Shown in pieces: positions 54,375-63,038 of a DNA stretch of 64,000 bases. Numbering within the stretch: position 1 is the stretch's first letter; each line of letters begins with the position of its first letter. Source of the DNA: PALSA-693 sp963781155 (GTDB lineage Bacteria > Actinomycetota > Acidimicrobiia > Acidimicrobiales > Palsa-688). The stretch lies in the NCBI GenBank assembly GCA_963781155.1, contig CAWAEC010000006.1, forward strand, positions 930,001-994,000, given 5' to 3'. Made by a program: the position numbers and the translations under genes. Below the pieces are notes generated by a model. It was not told where the DNA came from and ran no database searches. It saw only the letters and a list, made by a program, of their open reading frames with translations.

Positions 54375-54960
54375 GTATCCAGCACTGCTTCCGGCCGGTC
54401 GTGGTGAAGACGGTCTGAGCCGAGCCTCGCCGAATATATGGCCGACCCTCGCCAAATGATGCCTTGTGACGGTCGTTCCGCGTCACCACCATTGCACACG
54501 CAGGCCGGTACCATCTTTCGCCTGAATAGAGTATGAGGGGAGGCCGCCGCGAGACTCACCCCCCGGGTCTCCGGGCCCTCCCGTCGTCTGGTATTTCACC
54601 TCGTCGCCGGAAGCCTCACAGCCCCGGCCGCTCGCCTCACCGCCACCAGCCGTGGAATGTCGATGGCGAACTCGGGCGCTGCCAAGACGCGCTGGGTAGC
54701 TTGACCCCATTCAAAGGAAGCCGCTCATGTACGGGCGCCCAGAGCTGATACTGGTCAGCAGTGCGGATTATACGGGGGGTTGGGTCACGGGTCGTATATC
54801 CGGCGACAATCCCACGTTGCGCCGGACGCGCGATCTGAAGAGACGACCGGTCGTTCTTGAAATGGTTGTTGCGGGAGCTGAAGCCTGAGTACCTGCCACA
54901 GCTTTGGGTTTCCCTAAGTCCTTGCGAGTCTCACCTGTTAGAATCCGGGGGGGTCGGAGT

Positions 54961-55872
54961 ATGGTCAGGGGGGTCGGGTCAGAGGGGGTGACAGGTCTGA
55001 AACTCGCGACGTTTTCTTCCGGTGGTGACACCCGCATTGGTGTTGTGGTCGAAGACCAGATCGTGGATCTCTCACTCGCCGCACCCGACCTGCCAGCAGA
55101 CATGGCGGCTTTCCTGGCAGCCGGCGAGGCAGCCTTGCTCGACGCCCGAAGTGCCGCCGATAGGGGGATGCATAGCGCTCGGCTGTCGGAGATTCGCCTC
55201 CACGCACCGGTCACTCGTCCGCCTAAGGTCCTCGGGATCGGGCTCAACTACTCCGAGCACATCGCTGAGGTTGGCACGCAGACGCCGGACTTTCCGCGCT
55301 TCTTCAACAAGCAGTCGACCTGCGTAGTCGGACCGTTCGACCCGATCCACCTGCCGCGAGATTCAGACGAGCTGGACTATGAAGGTGAGTTGGGGATCGT
55401 GATCGGTCGCCGTTGCAGGCACGTACCGGAGGCGGAGGCGCACCGTGTGATTGCCGGATTCGTGGTCGGAAACGACGTGAGTGCTCGAGACTGGCAGCGT
55501 AAGTCCGGGACGGTCACCCTCGGCAAGTCCTTTGACACTCACGGCCCGCTGGGACCGTGGATAGTTACCCCCGACGAGGTGATGGATCCGCACCAGCTCG
55601 ACCTGAGGACGTGGGTAAACGGAGAGCTCCGCCAGAGCTCGAACACCCGCTTTCTTATCCACGATTGTTACAAGCAGGTCGCCATTCTCTCGTCTGTGTT
55701 CACATTGGAGCCCGGGGATGTGATCTTTACCGGGACGCCCGCAGGGGTCGGTGCCGGTTTCACCCCGCCAAAGTACCTGAGCCCGGGTGACACCGTCCGC
55801 ATCGAGATCGAGCGGATTGGGACCATCGAGAACTCGGTCATCGAGGAGCCAATGTCGACGGAGGTGAGCTGA
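54961..55872 (+). CDS. Fumarylacetoacetate hydrolase (FAH) family protein
   Basis: 303 residues from ATG 54961; GTG 54988 (VTGLKLATFSSGG) is a good alternative. Domain features: PPKVLGIGLNYSEHIAEVGT, FFNKQSTCVVGPFDPIHLPR, ELDYEGELGIVIGRRCRHVP with the metal acids, GFVVGNDVSARDWQRKSG, GKSFDTHGPLGPWIVTPDEV and GDVIFTGTPAGVGAGFTPPK. Members hydrate, decarboxylate or hydrolyse ring-cleavage products. With a VOC gene 96 bp downstream and an enoyl-CoA hydratase after it, this is a small meta-cleavage-like cassette. Confidence 0.92.
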   Translation: MVRGVGSEGVTGLKLATFSSGGDTRIGVVVEDQIVDLSLAAPDLPADMAAFLAAGEAALLDARSAADRGMHSARLSEIRLHAPVTRPPKVLGIGLNYSEHIAEVGTQTPDFPRFFNKQSTCVVGPFDPIHLPRDSDELDYEGELGIVIGRRCRHVPEAEAHRVIAGFVVGNDVSARDWQRKSGTVTLGKSFDTHGPLGPWIVTPDEVMDPHQLDLRTWVNGELRQSSNTRFLIHDCYKQVAILSSVFTLEPGDVIFTGTPAGVGAGFTPPKYLSPGDTVRIEIERIGTIENSVIEEPMSTEVS

Positions 55873-55968
55873 TGATTCGGACCAGGCACGAGCCCCGCGG
55901 TACCGGACCTCTTGGTCGGCGATTTGTCGTCTGCTCTCGGAGATCCCGACGGAAAGGTAGACCGGACC

Positions 55969-56535
55969 ATGACTGACCGGGTCGACCGAGCGCAATTCCT
56001 CTCCGCGACTCGGGACCTTCCGCCTGTCCGGCTCAGCGAGATCGTCCTGCGGACGTCGCGCTACCAGGAGATGAAGGACTGGTACCAAGCGGTGCTCGGT
56101 GTGGATCCATATCTTGACACGGACCAGTTCTGCTTCCGACGCCTGTACGTCGACTACCCCTATACCCAGGTCCTGGCCATCTTCCACATCCCCGAGGCCG
56201 CGGATCGGTCGGGCCCCGTCGCCGGCCTCGACCACATCCAGTTGCGCCATGGTTCTCTGGGGGACATGTTCGACCGGTACGAGCGATTGGCCGATGTCGC
56301 GATAGCCCCCTACGACTCGATGAACCATGGACCGGGCACCAGCTTCTACTACCGGGACCCTGACGGCAACTCGGTGGAGTTGTCGGGACCCAACTTCGAC
56401 GAGGAGAAGGATTACCTGGCCTACTTCGAATCCGAGTCCTATCGCAACAACATCGCCGGCATTGCGGTCGATCCCCATAAGTTTGTTGAGCGCTATCGCA
56501 GCGGGGTTCCACAGCATGAGCTCGTCAGGGTCTAG
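55969..56535 (+). CDS. VOC family (extradiol-dioxygenase-like) protein
   Basis: 188 residues from ATG 55969. RLSEIVLRTSRYQEMKDWYQ opens the first half-domain; GPVAGLDHIQLRHGSLGDMF and SFYYRDPDGNSVELSGPNFD form the second, with a His and a Glu as candidate metal ligands. The position of the first ligand in the N-terminal strand is occupied by E/I, not His, so catalysis by the usual three-ligand site is uncertain. It sits between the FAH and enoyl-CoA hydratase genes. Confidence 0.85.
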   Translation: MTDRVDRAQFLSATRDLPPVRLSEIVLRTSRYQEMKDWYQAVLGVDPYLDTDQFCFRRLYVDYPYTQVLAIFHIPEAADRSGPVAGLDHIQLRHGSLGDMFDRYERLADVAIAPYDSMNHGPGTSFYYRDPDGNSVELSGPNFDEEKDYLAYFESESYRNNIAGIAVDPHKFVERYRSGVPQHELVRV

Positions 56536-56543
56536 GAGAGCGG

Positions 56544-57347
56544 ATGCCCGGAAGCCATGCACGGAGGGAGGACGTCGACGGAGTCATCACCGTCACGTTC
56601 ACACGAGACGCTGCGCTGAACGCCATGAGCCCGCAGATGTTCGAGATGATCGCCGATGCGGTCGACGACCTGGAGAGGCGGGACGAGCACCGGGTGCTGG
56701 TGATCACGGGCGAAGGTCGATACTTCACTGCAGGCATCGATATCGCCAGCATGCGCGAGAACCTTGGCGAGGGGACGGACGGCACCGTACGCGGCTCCAA
56801 CCTGCGCCGTCAGTATCGCGACGAGGCTCGCCACGACCTGTACGACGCGATCGAGCAGGTCGAAAAGCCCGTGATTCTGGCCGCACAGTCACACTGCTTC
56901 GGCGCGGGTGTCGAGATGGCGGTGTCGTGCGACTTCCGGTTGGCGTCGGACACCGCAAGGTTCGGCCTTCCGGAGATCACCAACCTCGCGATCATGCCCG
57001 GGTCGGGTGGTATCAGTCGGCTGACCCGCCTGGTGGGTCCGCACTGGGCTCGCTGGATGGCGCTAGCCGGCCAGCCGGTCGACGCCCAGAAGGCGGTGGC
57101 GATCGGTCTGGTCCACGACGTCTATGCCGCGGCGGAGTTCCCGGCCCGGGTGCAGGAATTTGCGCGCCATTTGGCCGGGTTGGCCCGGGAGGCGATGGGT
57201 CTTGCCAAGCTGGCGATCGACGTCGCGGCGACTGTTGATCGTCGAACAGGTCGCGAGTTTGACCGGGTGGCGCAGACGCTGCTTCTGAAGTCGGACGAAC
57301 ACCTGGCCAAGGTGAAGGCCTTCCAGGAGCGGGCCCCAAAGCGCTGA
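56544..57347 (+). CDS. Enoyl-CoA hydratase/isomerase (crotonase family)
   Basis: 267 residues, with TAGGAG at 56533-56538. Landmarks: VITVTFTRDAALNAMSPQMF, VITGEGRYFTAGIDIASMRE, LAAQSHCFGAGVEMAVSCDF and LPEITNLAIMPGSGGISRLT with the Glu expected for general base chemistry. C-terminal HLAKVKAFQERAPKR resembles isomerases/hydratases of the EchA group. It is 8 bp after the VOC gene, completing the FAH-VOC-hydratase unit, and converges on the minus-strand hydratase at 57401. Confidence 0.92.
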   Translation: MPGSHARREDVDGVITVTFTRDAALNAMSPQMFEMIADAVDDLERRDEHRVLVITGEGRYFTAGIDIASMRENLGEGTDGTVRGSNLRRQYRDEARHDLYDAIEQVEKPVILAAQSHCFGAGVEMAVSCDFRLASDTARFGLPEITNLAIMPGSGGISRLTRLVGPHWARWMALAGQPVDAQKAVAIGLVHDVYAAAEFPARVQEFARHLAGLAREAMGLAKLAIDVAATVDRRTGREFDRVAQTLLLKSDEHLAKVKAFQERAPKR

Positions 57348-57400
57348 GCCGCGCAGACTCCGCTGCGACCCAGTCAGATAGCGGTCCTCGATGAGCGAGG

Positions 57401-58225
57401 CTACTGGTGCCTGTAGTCGGGCGGGCGATGCTCCTGGTTGGCGGCTCGGCGTTCGGCGGTGTCGGTGGTGGTACGGGCCAGGACCACGCCCCGGGTGTCC
57501 AAGTCGAGGGCCCGGGCGAAGCTCTGCGCTTCGAGGTTGGCGTGGAGCGCCTGTTTGGTGAGCCAGTTGTCGAGGGGGGTATTGATCATCATGGCGCCGG
57601 CGATCTCGAGCACTCTCGGAATCAGTTGGTCATCGGGAACTGCTTCGAGAACGAAACCGATGTCAGCCGCCTCCTCGGCGCCAACGGCTCGGCCCGTAAG
57701 CAACAACTCGGCGGCGCGTTGGCTGCCCACGGCGCGCGGTAGGAGGTAGCTGACCCCGCCTTCGGTTCCAATGCCGACGTTGTGGAAGGCGTTGACGAAC
57801 CTCGCTGATCTGGCCGCCACCGCCAGGTCGGCGGCCAAGACGAACATCACGCCGATGCCCGCGACGGGCCCGTTGACCGCGGCGATCACCGGCTGGGGCA
57901 GGCCCCGCATGGCGAGGGGGACCTCACGGATCTCTTGCATGGCGTACAGGTCGCGGTGCTGGCCGCCGACGCCGGGCGGAGCCCAGGGAGGCGGGGTGCC
58001 CGCCGTTAGATCGAGACCCGAGCAAAAGCCGGCTCCTGCTCCGGTGAGCACGACCACCCTGGTGTCGGTGTCGTACTGGACCGCACGGAGCCACTCCAGG
58101 AGCGAGCGGTACATGTCGAAGGTGAAGGCGTTGTACTTCGCCGGACGGTTGAAGGTGACCCGGCGTACGCCTGGCGCCAAGGTGTCGAAGAGGAGCGGTT
58201 CTGCGTCCGGTTCCACTTTGCTCAT
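57401..58225 (-). CDS. Enoyl-CoA hydratase/isomerase (crotonase family)
   Basis: 274 residues. Landmarks: GVRRVTFNRPAKYNAFTFDM, VVLTGAGAGFCSGLDLTAGT, IAAVNGPVAGIGVMFVLAAD and HNVGIGTEGGVSYLLPRAVG. The Gly/Val-rich oxyanion-hole segment is normal. It is the third gene of the MarR-linked minus-strand unit, starting 9 bp after the amidohydrolase stop. Could hydrate or hydrolyse a CoA ester produced by the upstream enzymes, though no CoA ligase is in this unit. Confidence 0.9.
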   Translation of the reverse strand: MSKVEPDAEPLLFDTLAPGVRRVTFNRPAKYNAFTFDMYRSLLEWLRAVQYDTDTRVVVLTGAGAGFCSGLDLTAGTPPPWAPPGVGGQHRDLYAMQEIREVPLAMRGLPQPVIAAVNGPVAGIGVMFVLAADLAVAARSARFVNAFHNVGIGTEGGVSYLLPRAVGSQRAAELLLTGRAVGAEEAADIGFVLEAVPDDQLIPRVLEIAGAMMINTPLDNWLTKQALHANLEAQSFARALDLDTRGVVLARTTTDTAERRAANQEHRPPDYRHQ

Positions 58226-58233
58226 GCGTCGGA

Positions 58234-59431
58234 TCAGCAGGCGGGGCCGGTAGGGATGAAGCGGCGGCCGTTGTCGTGAAGGAGTTTGCGCCGGGCGGCT
58301 TCGTCGTCGAGGTGCTTCATTGACAGGTCGACGAAGTCCTGGGCCCGGGCGACACCCTCGGGGTGGGGGAAATCGGTGCCGAAGCAGAGGGTGTCAGGGC
58401 CGGCGAACGCGATAATCTCGGCGATGCCGTCCTCGGGGTAGGGGACCACGCCGACGTTGCGGCGGAAGATGTTGCTCGGCCGCTCGGTGAGCTGACCGCA
58501 CGGCCAAAAGCCGTTCTTGGCCATCCCCCGGCTCTTGTCGAGCTTGACGAGGAAGTGGGGCACCCACTCGGCGCCGTTCTCGACGCTGAGCACCTTGAGA
58601 TTCGGGAAGCGGGCGAAGAGGTTGTAGTAGATCATCGAGGAGATCGTGTGGACCAGTGGTGCCTCTCCGTACGCGTTCATCCAGAACCACGCGGAAGCCG
58701 AGTGGCGGGCCGGCGTGACCTTCTCGTTCCAAGCCCGCAACAACCCGTGGGTGCCCTCGGACTCGCCGATGTGTAGCGCAACGACCACGTGTCCCTCATT
58801 GAGCACGGACCAGACCGAGTCGAAACAGGGGTCTGCCGGCGACCGCCCTGCCGCTGGCTGCGCCGGCAGCAAGACGACCCGAGCGCCGTTCTCGACCATC
58901 CAGGTGACTTCACGCCGGGCGGCGTCCAGGTCGTCGAGCGCCAGGACCGGCGCCCCGTAGATTCGGTCGAGGTGGTTGAACCCCCAATCCTCGAGCAGGT
59001 ACTCGTTGAAGGAGTGAAGCAGCGTGAGGCGGTCCGCCGGGTCGGTGAAGTACGGCCACATCGAGATCACTTCGCCCGGATAGAGGATGGACGCCTCTAC
59101 CCCAGTGTCATCCATGTGCGCCAGGCGTCCCTCTCTGGTGAGGACCTCGGGGCCGGCTGGGACGAAGACGTGCTCTGTCAGCCCGTCCTTCAGCGCGCGG
59201 AGGAACTCCTTGAGCGAACCGGGCTTGGGGATCAGGTTGCCCGGACGGGTCGCTGTCCTCGAGGATCTCGAGGCGCCGGCCATTCAGGTACCACGGGTAT
59301 TTGCCCTCCGCAGTCTCGCGGCGCTCGAGCTTGTATTTCTCCTTGAACGCCTCCGGCTGGTGGCGGGTCAAATTCTCGAGGGTCTCGACTATGTGCGAAT
59401 CGCAGTCGAAGAACGGGCCCACGTCGATCAC
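58234..59431 (-). pseudogene. Amidohydrolase-2 family gene, one frameshift
   Basis: GTG 59431 overlaps the VOC stop (GTGA). Reading gives IDVGPFFDCDSHIVETLENL with the DxH motif and KYPWYLNGRRLEILEDS; near 59240 the frame shifts by one base and continues ATRPGNLIPKPGSLKEFLRA to the stop. Later landmarks: HMDDTGVEASILYPGEVISM, VVALHIGESEGTHGLLRAWN, RFPNLKVLSVENGAEWVPHF and LCFGTDFPHPEGVARAQDFV. Repaired length about 398. One lesion only, so it may be live if that base is an error. Its deleted copy lies at 23493-24123. Confidence 0.85.
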
Positions 59432-60096
59432 GGCGCGTCTCCTTGGTGCTGGCTGTTGAGTAGCTCGCGGATGCTTGCCTGATGGGCGTGAGAATCTATG
59501 ACCGCCCGAAGCCGCTGGTCGACGTCGCTACCGTCGAGCAGAGCCGAAGCCTTCGTAGCCGCCCACTCGCGGAGCGCCTCCTTGGCAACCTCTGGCTGGT
59601 CGTTCCAGCACTCCACGATCGTCGCGGTGATCTCCAGTCGAACGCCGTTCGGGTCCTGGAAGTAGATGCTGTAGATGATTTGGTGGTCCACCGTCTGCAC
59701 CTCCACACCTTGCTGGTCCAACCACTCCCGCCAACGATCGACGTCCGGCCGCGTCGGGACCTGCAGTGCGATGTGGTTGAAGTTCCGAAAAGCCGGTGAC
59801 GGGACCTCCGGGGCAGGTGGCAGACCGGGGGACTCGAAGAAGGCGATCGTTGACCCGTCGCCCATCCGGAAGAAGGTGTGGAAGTAAGGGGTGCGGTCGC
59901 CCGTCGAAGGGAGGTGGTCATCCATGACCGCGTTGACCATGGGCATGCCCATCACCCTCGTATAGAAGTCCGCAGTCGCCTCGCTGTCATAAGTGATGTA
60001 GGCGACGTGGTGCAGCATCTGCGGAATAACCGGGGGACCGGGATCCTGTCGGGGGGCGAGAGCTCGCGACTCCACGGATTCGCTCGACATCACCAT
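59428..60096 (-). CDS. VOC family extradiol-dioxygenase-like protein
   Basis: 222 residues, ATG with AAGGAG at 60104-60109. Two half-domains: MLHHVAYITYDSEATADFYT with the first His, and NFNHIALQVPTRPDVDRWRE with the second; YFQDPNGVRLEITATIVECW carries the Glu. HTFFRMGDGSTIAFFESPG joins them. Ligands H, H, E are all present, as in active extradiol dioxygenases or related lyases. First gene of a unit with the amidohydrolase and enoyl-CoA hydratase, divergent from marR. A truncated copy is at 23012-23464. Confidence 0.9.
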   Translation of the reverse strand: MVMSSESVESRALAPRQDPGPPVIPQMLHHVAYITYDSEATADFYTRVMGMPMVNAVMDDHLPSTGDRTPYFHTFFRMGDGSTIAFFESPGLPPAPEVPSPAFRNFNHIALQVPTRPDVDRWREWLDQQGVEVQTVDHQIIYSIYFQDPNGVRLEITATIVECWNDQPEVAKEALREWAATKASALLDGSDVDQRLRAVIDSHAHQASIRELLNSQHQGDAP

Positions 60097-60199
60097 CTCG
60101 ACTCTCCTTACTCACCACTCACTCGGGGCCACAGCGCGAGAAGACGCCGACGGCGGAACCATCTCCGTGCCGTGAATCTACAGCAGCACAATCAGCAGT

Positions 60200-60218
60200 T
60201 CAAGTCTTGATCATCAAG
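60200..60218. promoter_or_regulatory. Candidate MarR operator
   Basis: cttgat-c-atcaag (60206-60218) is a perfect 6-1-6 palindrome, and tcaag-t-cttga (60200-60210) overlaps it as a second perfect repeat. Both are of the TTGA/TCAA type many MarR proteins bind. They lie 44-62 bp before the marR start and about 104-122 bp before the divergent VOC start, placed to control both. Seen directly; binding is inferred. Confidence 0.5.
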
Positions 60219-60261
60219 GGTCGAGGCATCTGGGCCGCTGTACCGGGTAGGATACGTCTCC

Positions 60262-60807
60262 ATGCACTCCGATGCCGCCTCCACGGAGGAGCTCGAGGAG
60301 GCCAAACAGTTGATACGGACACGCCTTCTCGAGAGTCACGCGGTCGGACCCGAAGCGTTGGAGCGGATGGAGGTCATGTTCGACCTCACCCGCTTCACGA
60401 CCCGGCTCGCCCGCGACTTCGAGTCGATCCACCGGGCCAACGGGCTGACCTGGCCCGGGTTCCGCATCCTGAACATGCTTTGGGCTGTCGGGGACCTCGA
60501 ACCCAGCAGGCTCGCCCGCCTGACCGGGTCTTCCCGAGCAAGCACATCCAGCGTCCTCAACTCCCTCGAAGCCGGTGGCTTCATCGCGAGGAACACCAAA
60601 CCCTCGAACCGGCGGCTCGTCCAGGTCTCACTCACCGACAAGGGAGCTCACATGCTCGCCCAGTCCATCCCTGTCCAGGCCGAACGGGAGCACGCTTGGC
60701 TCGGCGTCCTCACCCCCCGCGAGCTTGCGACACTTCAGAAGATCGTGCACCGGCTCATGTCCCAAACGGCACCCGACCCAGCGGATCGACGAGCCGGTGA
60801 CGACTGA
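60262..60807 (+). CDS. MarR-family transcriptional regulator
   Basis: 181 residues. The winged helix is DLTRFTTRLARDFESIHRAN, FRILNMLWAVGDLEPSRLAR, SRASTSSVLNSLEAGGFIAR and the wing NTKPSNRRLVQVSLTDKGAH. N- and C-terminal helices form the dimer. MarR proteins usually repress catabolic or efflux genes until an aromatic ligand binds. Divergent from the VOC-amidohydrolase-hydratase unit with palindromes between, it is the likely local regulator. Confidence 0.92.
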   Translation: MHSDAASTEELEEAKQLIRTRLLESHAVGPEALERMEVMFDLTRFTTRLARDFESIHRANGLTWPGFRILNMLWAVGDLEPSRLARLTGSSRASTSSVLNSLEAGGFIARNTKPSNRRLVQVSLTDKGAHMLAQSIPVQAEREHAWLGVLTPRELATLQKIVHRLMSQTAPDPADRRAGDD

Positions 60808-61262
60808 ATCTCTCCGCGGCCGTCCGGCCAAGATCGCTACTCCATAGGGACTCGACATTCGACGGACGCGATTCCCTTGGGGTGGAGCTGTCGTCTCACC
60901 CCGCAAGCTTCACTCCCCGATCCACCGCCGAGACTTGGCCGTCCTGCGCCAGCAGCTCGATCGCGTCCGGTCAGTCGTTCGCGGAGAGATTCGTAGTTGT
61001 TCGGACGACGCGGCCACTTTGCTCGAAACCGTGGACGCATCAGTCCACGCCAGCAAGGCCGCAGCGGTGGCCGTCATGACCGCGGAGCTAGATTGGCCCT
61101 TCTGCCGCGATAAGCCAGCGGCCATTCGTGCCCGTTTGGATTTGCCGGCACCGTCGACCACCATACCCAACTGGTACCGGGCGCGGACGGCCTGATCGGG
61201 AGAGTGATGGGGACACCGAGGAACCGGGATCCTGAGACGTTGACCAGGTGCCTCTCCCGATA
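60808..61262. other. Stretch without a supportable gene
   Basis: A 86-codon frame at 60935-61195 reads LRQQLDRVRSVVRGEIRSCS and VDASVHASKAAAVAVMTAEL with helical character, but it has no ribosome site or family match, and I leave it uncalled. Nothing else is seen. Confidence 0.4.
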
Positions 61263-61730
61263 GCTGGCTGGCCAGATACCGGGTGCCCGCGACCTCAAGG
61301 TGGGCGAGGTCCGGGCGCCGAGAACCGGGAACTCCAATGAGACCGTGTACTTCGACCTCGCGTGGGACGAAGATTGCCAGCGCCGGCACGAACGCCTCGT
61401 CGCCCGGATCCAGCCCTCGGACTTCCAGCTGTTCCTTGGTGCTGACGTAACGTTGCAATACCGCATGATGGAGGCCATCGCGGCCCAGAACACCGTTCGA
61501 GTTCCACCCCTGTTCTAGTCAGAGCTTGATCCGGCGGTGTTGGGCGGACCGTTCTTCGTCATGGGCCACGTGGATGGCAGGGTCGCCACAGAGCGGCCCA
61601 GCTACCACCGAGCAGGATGGATCGCGGACCTCCCTCCCAGTGAGCGGCAACGCTTAGCGCACAATGCGATGAGTGTGTTCGTGGAGGTAGCCAAGATCGA
61701 CTGGCGCCGAAATGTCGCAGGGATTACGGC
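61263..61730 (+). pseudogene. Aminoglycoside-phosphotransferase-like kinase remnant with nonsense codon
   Basis: NSNETVYFDLAWDEDCQRRH, LFLGADVTLQYRMMEAIAAQ and NTVRVPPLF are N-lobe segments of the ACAD10-type phosphotransferase family. A TAG at 61516-61518 follows, then in the same frame SELDPAVLGGPFFVMGHVDG, RAGWIADLPPSERQRLAHNA and VEVAKIDWRR, the hinge and following helix. The sequence then ends without the C lobe (no HGD or DxD catalytic motifs). Dead gene, truncated at both ends. Confidence 0.7.
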
Positions 61731-61776
61731 CGCTGGCTGGTCGGGGCGCCTCGGTGTCGGCTCGAGGTTGAAGAGC

Positions 61777-62191
61777 TCAGGCGGGCCGGAAGAAAGGAGC
61801 CGTGATGCTGTCGTCGAGGACACGGAACTCCACAGTCAGCGCCATGCCGACGCGCAGGTCAGCGGGATCGGCGTCGACGATGTTGGTCATGATGCGGGGC
61901 CCTTCTGCGAGGTCCACAGCCGCGGCGATGTAGGGAAGGCGGTCGGCGAAGGGGGGAAGATCGTTCATGTAGACCGTCGAATAAGTGTAGAGCGTGCCTC
62001 GCCCGCTGGCCTCCTCCCAGCTCACGTCGTTGCTCCAGCAGGTGGCGCAGAAAGGCCGCGGATAGTGCTGGGCCGTTCCGCACGCTGCCGCAGCGCTGGA
62101 TGAGGAGCCTGCCCTCCTTGGCTGCGTCCCAGAAGGGCTGGCTCTCGAGCTCGATGGTGGGGAGATCGAATCGTGGCCTGTCGGACATCAC
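61777..62191 (-). pseudogene. Zn-ribbon/OB-fold (DUF35) gene, one frameshift
   Basis: GTG 62191 overlaps the hydratase stop (GTGA). Reading gives FDLPTIELESQPFWDAAKEG and RLLIQRCGS; a one-base shift near 62080 leads on to CGTAQHYPRPFCATCWSNDV and RGTLYTYSTVYMNDLPPFAD, ending APFFRPA. Zinc-ribbon cysteines and the OB-fold are complete across the shift, about 137 residues. Partner of the thiolase at the right edge, as at 36874. Either freshly broken or miscalled by one base. Confidence 0.8.
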
Positions 62192-63034
62192 CGCAACCAG
62201 GGCGAGTCGTACTGGGCGTCCCGAGCGACTTTGAGCCCTTTCATGCCGTCGGTGTCGATGATCTGCCGGAAGGGGCGGCCGTCGGGGGCGGTGGCTCGGC
62301 CGCTGTTGGACAGCGTCGTGGCGTCAGCGGACAGTCCTGCGGCCCGGCCGGCCGCCTGCCCGGACGCATCCGCGACCGCATCGATGGCCCGACGGTTGAG
62401 CAGGACCGCCTCGCGTGGCAGGCGAGCCAGGCGGCGGGCCAGGTCTCCAGCACGGTCGAGGAGCTCGCCGTCGGGCTCCACGGTGAGCGCCAGGCCGATA
62501 CGGCAAGCCTGGGCGGCGGTGATGTTCTCACCGGTAAGCATCAGGAATTTTGACCACTGGCGCCCGACCACGGGCACGAGCGATGTCGCCCCGACCAAGC
62601 CGATCCGCCCCTCGGGCAGGCCGAAGGTGGCCGATTCGCCGGCGATGACCAGGTCGCAGGAGACGATGAGCGACAGGGCGGCGCCCAAGCAGATCCATCC
62701 CATGGACGGCGGCGATGGTCGGCAGCTGTGACGCACGCAGGCGCCGGTGGAAGGACCCGGTCTGCTCGAGGAACAGCTGGTGCTCCACCGCCGTCTCGCG
62801 GCGAGCGTTCCCGGAAAGGTCGCCGCCGGAGAACCCTCGTCCGGCTCCGTTGAGCAGCACGGCTCCGACGTCCGGGCCGGACTCGGCGTCGACCAACGCC
62901 CACAGGATCTGGTCGCGAGTGCCGCCGGCCCGGGCCGAGACGGCGTTCAGCTTGTCGGGGCGGTCCAGGGTGATGGCGGCGACGCCGTCGGCTTTGTTGT
63001 AGCTGATCTCGTCCAGTCGCACCGGTTCGAGCAC
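62188..63034 (-). pseudogene. Enoyl-CoA hydratase (crotonase family), one frameshift
   Basis: GTG 63034 opens LEPVRLDEISYNKADGVAAI, then TLDRPDKLNAVSARAGG, NGAGRGFSGGDLSGNARRET and LPTIAAVHG. Near 62705 a shift of one base is needed to continue ICLGAALSLIVSCDLVIAGE, FGLPEGRIGLVGATSLVPVV and on to the stop. Repaired length about 281. It starts 4 bp after the thiolase stop and overlaps the DUF35 gene, one operon. Confidence 0.8.
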
Positions 63035-63038
63035 GGCG

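Noticed and set aside
60935..61195. 86-codon helical frame
   Set aside because: No ribosome site, no recognisable family and overlapping frames of equal length on the other strand.
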